This document shows, piece by piece, positions 6,737-7,963 of a stretch of 7,963 bases of DNA. The translations under genes were made by a program, and so were the position numbers. The stretch spans positions 1 to 7,963 of the forward strand of contig JAJYGU010000071.1 of NCBI GenBank assembly GCA_021784975.1, read 5' to 3'. The notes under the pieces are model-generated. The model did no database searches. It worked only from the letters and a program-made list of their open reading frames with translations, and was not told the DNA's origin. Source of the stretch: Planctomycetota bacterium. Its GTDB lineage: Bacteria > Planctomycetota > Planctomycetia > Pirellulales > Thermoguttaceae. Numbering within the stretch: position 1 is the first letter of the stretch; the number at the start of each line of letters is the position of its first letter.

Positions 6737-6824
6737 GGGGACGGTCCCGATTTCTGTGGCGGGCACCGATGGGGGCACCCGCTTGCGGGTCGCGCGGGTC
6801 GGCCACAAAAATGGGGCTGTCCCC
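6737..6824. repeat. Inverted repeat element between the MFS gene and tRNA-Arg
   Basis: The left arm 6737-6762 (ggggacggtcccgattt...) aligns with the reverse complement of 6800-6824 (ggggacagccccatttt...) with four mismatches and one single-base gap. Each arm carries its own mini-palindrome (ggggacggtccc; ggggctgtcccc). In the middle is a perfect hairpin, acccgc-tt-gcgggt (6777-6790). The right arm overlaps the start of repeat copy 2. The arrangement resembles a REPIN. It lies in the leader of the transporter gene and could fold in its mRNA. Confidence 0.6.
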
Positions 6825-6861
6825 TTCTGAGCACCGTTGGACACAAAATTCGCTACAGGCC
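6805..6861 (-). repeat. 57-bp interspersed repeat, copy 2, in the MFS leader
   Basis: This is the partner of 5293-5349 (50/57 identical, no gaps). The hairpin ggggctgtcccct aligns with gggattgtctccc of copy 1. At one stem pair A-T in copy 1 is replaced by G-C in copy 2, so the stem is kept. Copy 2 ends 17 bases from the 3' end of tRNA-Arg and is joined to an inverted partner arm that copy 1 lacks. Confidence 0.8.
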
Positions 6862-6878
6862 CCGCGTCGGAAACAAAG

Positions 6879-6951
6879 CACGCCCGGCAGGATTCGAACC
6901 TGCAACCAGCGGATTAGAAATCCGCTGCTCTATCCCTTGAGCTACGGGCGC
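6879..6951 (-). tRNA. tRNA-Arg (anticodon TCT)
   Basis: A 73-base cloverleaf that decodes AGA. The acceptor is GCGCCCG against CGGGCGT (first pair G-U), the D arm GCTC/GAGC with an 8-base loop, the anticodon stem GCGGA/TCCGC with loop TTTCTAA, a 5-base variable region, and the T arm GCAGG-TTCGAAT-CCTGC. The discriminator is G. The 3' CCA is not encoded (the next bases are CTT), so it must be added by the nucleotidyltransferase. Confidence 0.97.
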
Positions 6952-7026
6952 GGATACCGCTGCTGCCGGCCTGGAAGGCCCTCCGCGCAAAGCTCCCGCC
7001 TCGGCCTGTCCAACCGCACACAAGGC

Positions 7027-7055
7027 ATTCTCGGAATTACCCTTACGGCTGTCAA
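7027..7055 (-). promoter_or_regulatory. Sigma-70-type promoter for tRNA-Arg
   Basis: On the minus strand TTGACA (7055-7050) is a perfect -35. After a 17-base spacer comes GAGAAT (7032-7027), matching TATAAT at 4 of 6. Transcription would begin near 7020, about 70 bases before the mature tRNA end. The remaining sequence between the tRNA and the next gene (6952-7185) shows only a 12-base palindrome, agcggcgccgct (7074-7085), and no gene. Confidence 0.55.
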
Positions 7056-7185
7056 GCGGCCTTGCAGCTCGGCAGCGGCGCCGCTCCACCGCTGACATGC
7101 CTTGCGACATAAAGACGACCTCGGGACCGATCAGGTGGCTCTGTGACCGCACGCCCGCACCTCTGTTGTATGCGCAGTGCGATGG

Positions 7186-7854
7186 TCACTTCTGGCGGCG
7201 ATGCGACAGGCATCGTCGCACCGCGTCGAGCACCGCATCCAGGTGCTTGCCCGCATCTTCGGCCAGGAACCGCAACACAAAATAGCCGTTTTCCTGGAGC
7301 AACGCGTCCTTGCGCCGATCGCGACGGTAGGCCTCGGCGTCGGCCAGGTGCTGTCCGCCGTCGAGTTCGATGGCCACCCGCCCCTCGGCCCACAATAGGT
7401 CCACCTCCATGCGCCCCCGGCCATCGAAGGGGATCGGTAATTCGACGTTGAGCCGGAACAGACCGGCGGTTTCCGGCAGACTTTCGAGGCGCCGATAGAG
7501 GAACGCCTCGCTCGCGCTGCGGGCACGTTGCACACCTTCCGCATCAGGTTCCACCATTTTGGCTGCTTTAGCGAACAAGTTCGCCAGCGGCACGTCCACC
7601 CCGTCGCGAACCAGCCGCCGCACGCTGGCCGCGTAATCGCATTTCCACTGCGGATCGGCCGGAAGCGGGACCTCAGCGGGCCAACCGGGCACGGCGCTGC
7701 CCGGCAGGAGAACTGCATATCCGACGGCCTCGTAGCCGCGGCAGCGCCGCTCGAACATCCGCGCCAGCATGGGCACATTCAAGTCGGCATAGTCGTAGAC
7801 GCGGACTTCCCGCTTGCCGTCATACATGCGGTGCAGCCGGCCACCGCTTTGAAG
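7186..7854 (-). pseudogene. 5'-truncated SF2 helicase-nuclease: motif VI tail plus DUF559 nuclease domain
   Basis: The intact frame from ATG 7827 gives 213 residues. Residues 1-90 match the C-terminal end of SF2 restriction/repair-type helicases: KREVRVYDYADLNVPMLARM (5-24), then ERRCRGYEAVGY (26-37). The same frame upstream of the ATG reads LQSGGRLHR, which is helicase motif VI, and then hits a TAG at 7855-7857. The ATG is therefore an internal methionine of a once longer protein. Residues about 104-205 form a DUF559/Vsr-like PD-(D/E)XK nuclease domain: SEAFLYRRLE (106-115), MEVDLLW with D143, VAIELDGGQH with E154, D156 and H160, and a terminal DRRKDALLQENGYFVLRF. All expected nuclease residues are present, so a stand-alone nuclease could still be made. 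No ribosome site is evident. A functional small protein is the alternative reading. Confidence 0.7.
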
Positions 7855-7963
7855 CTAGCATTTCGTGTTTGCCGGGGCATTACGTTGAGCAATAAGTCGT
7901 TGAGTGGAAACATGCTTCTCACGAAGACCGCCAGTGCGTTTTGGTGGGGGAAACCTGGAACCG

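Noticed and set aside
6700..6846. N-terminal extension of the transporter to 6846
   Set aside because: It translates repeat DNA into an Arg/Pro-rich leader; a ribosome site and the family N-terminus support GTG 6699.
6862..6951. tRNA-Arg as an integration site for a genomic island carrying the nuclease remnant
   Set aside because: No duplicated 3' tRNA segment and no integrase were found, and the remnant lies on the 5' side of the tRNA.
7912..7963. Start of a plus-strand gene (ATG 7912, open to the window edge)
   Set aside because: Only 17 codons are visible (MLLTKTASAFWWGKP...); a weak gagtgg precedes it, but this is too little to call a gene.

Overview
The window looks like chromosomal DNA from a GC-rich bacterium, most probably a planctomycete of the Pirellulales type. 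That placement is inferred from gene content and style: an acidic-tailed TatA/B protein next to a probable sister gene, a TMTC-like membrane protein with TPR repeats, few Shine-Dalgarno sites with GTG/TTG starts, and many short palindromic repeats between genes. It was not tested by a database search.

Layout. Bases 1-33 are the last codons of a gene whose tail resembles the tail of the next gene. Bases 90-674 encode a TatA/TatB-like protein. Bases 675-1033 hold no gene but contain two palindromic repeat elements. A plus-strand run follows: a Rossmann/methyltransferase-like hypothetical protein (TTG start at 1034), a HinT-type HIT protein (GTG start at 1686, with an extended -10 promoter) and a large TMTC-like GT-C membrane protein with C-terminal TPRs (2054-4222). 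That gene ends 29 bp inside a convergent minus-strand gene.

The minus strand then carries, in transcription order from the right: a helicase-nuclease remnant (7186-7854), tRNA-Arg(TCT) with a good promoter, an MFS_3/EntS-like transporter (6699-5413) and a GtrB/DPM1-like family 2 glycosyltransferase (5285-4194). The transporter and the glycosyltransferase each have a copy of the same 57-bp repeat (50/57 identical) in the leader, including a hairpin with one compensatory base-pair change. Both copies read open in the gene frame, so automatic callers could extend the proteins through them.

Genes working together. The TMTC-like protein and the GT2 enzyme could both act in lipid-linked sugar transfer at the membrane, but their opposite orientation gives no operon support. 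The last gene is the clearest anomaly: a DUF559-type nuclease domain fused to the extreme C-terminus of an SF2 helicase, including motif VI (GRLHR), with an in-frame stop immediately upstream and no helicase core in the remaining 106 bases. It reads as a decayed fragment of a helicase-nuclease. I found no complete, clearly new multi-gene system.
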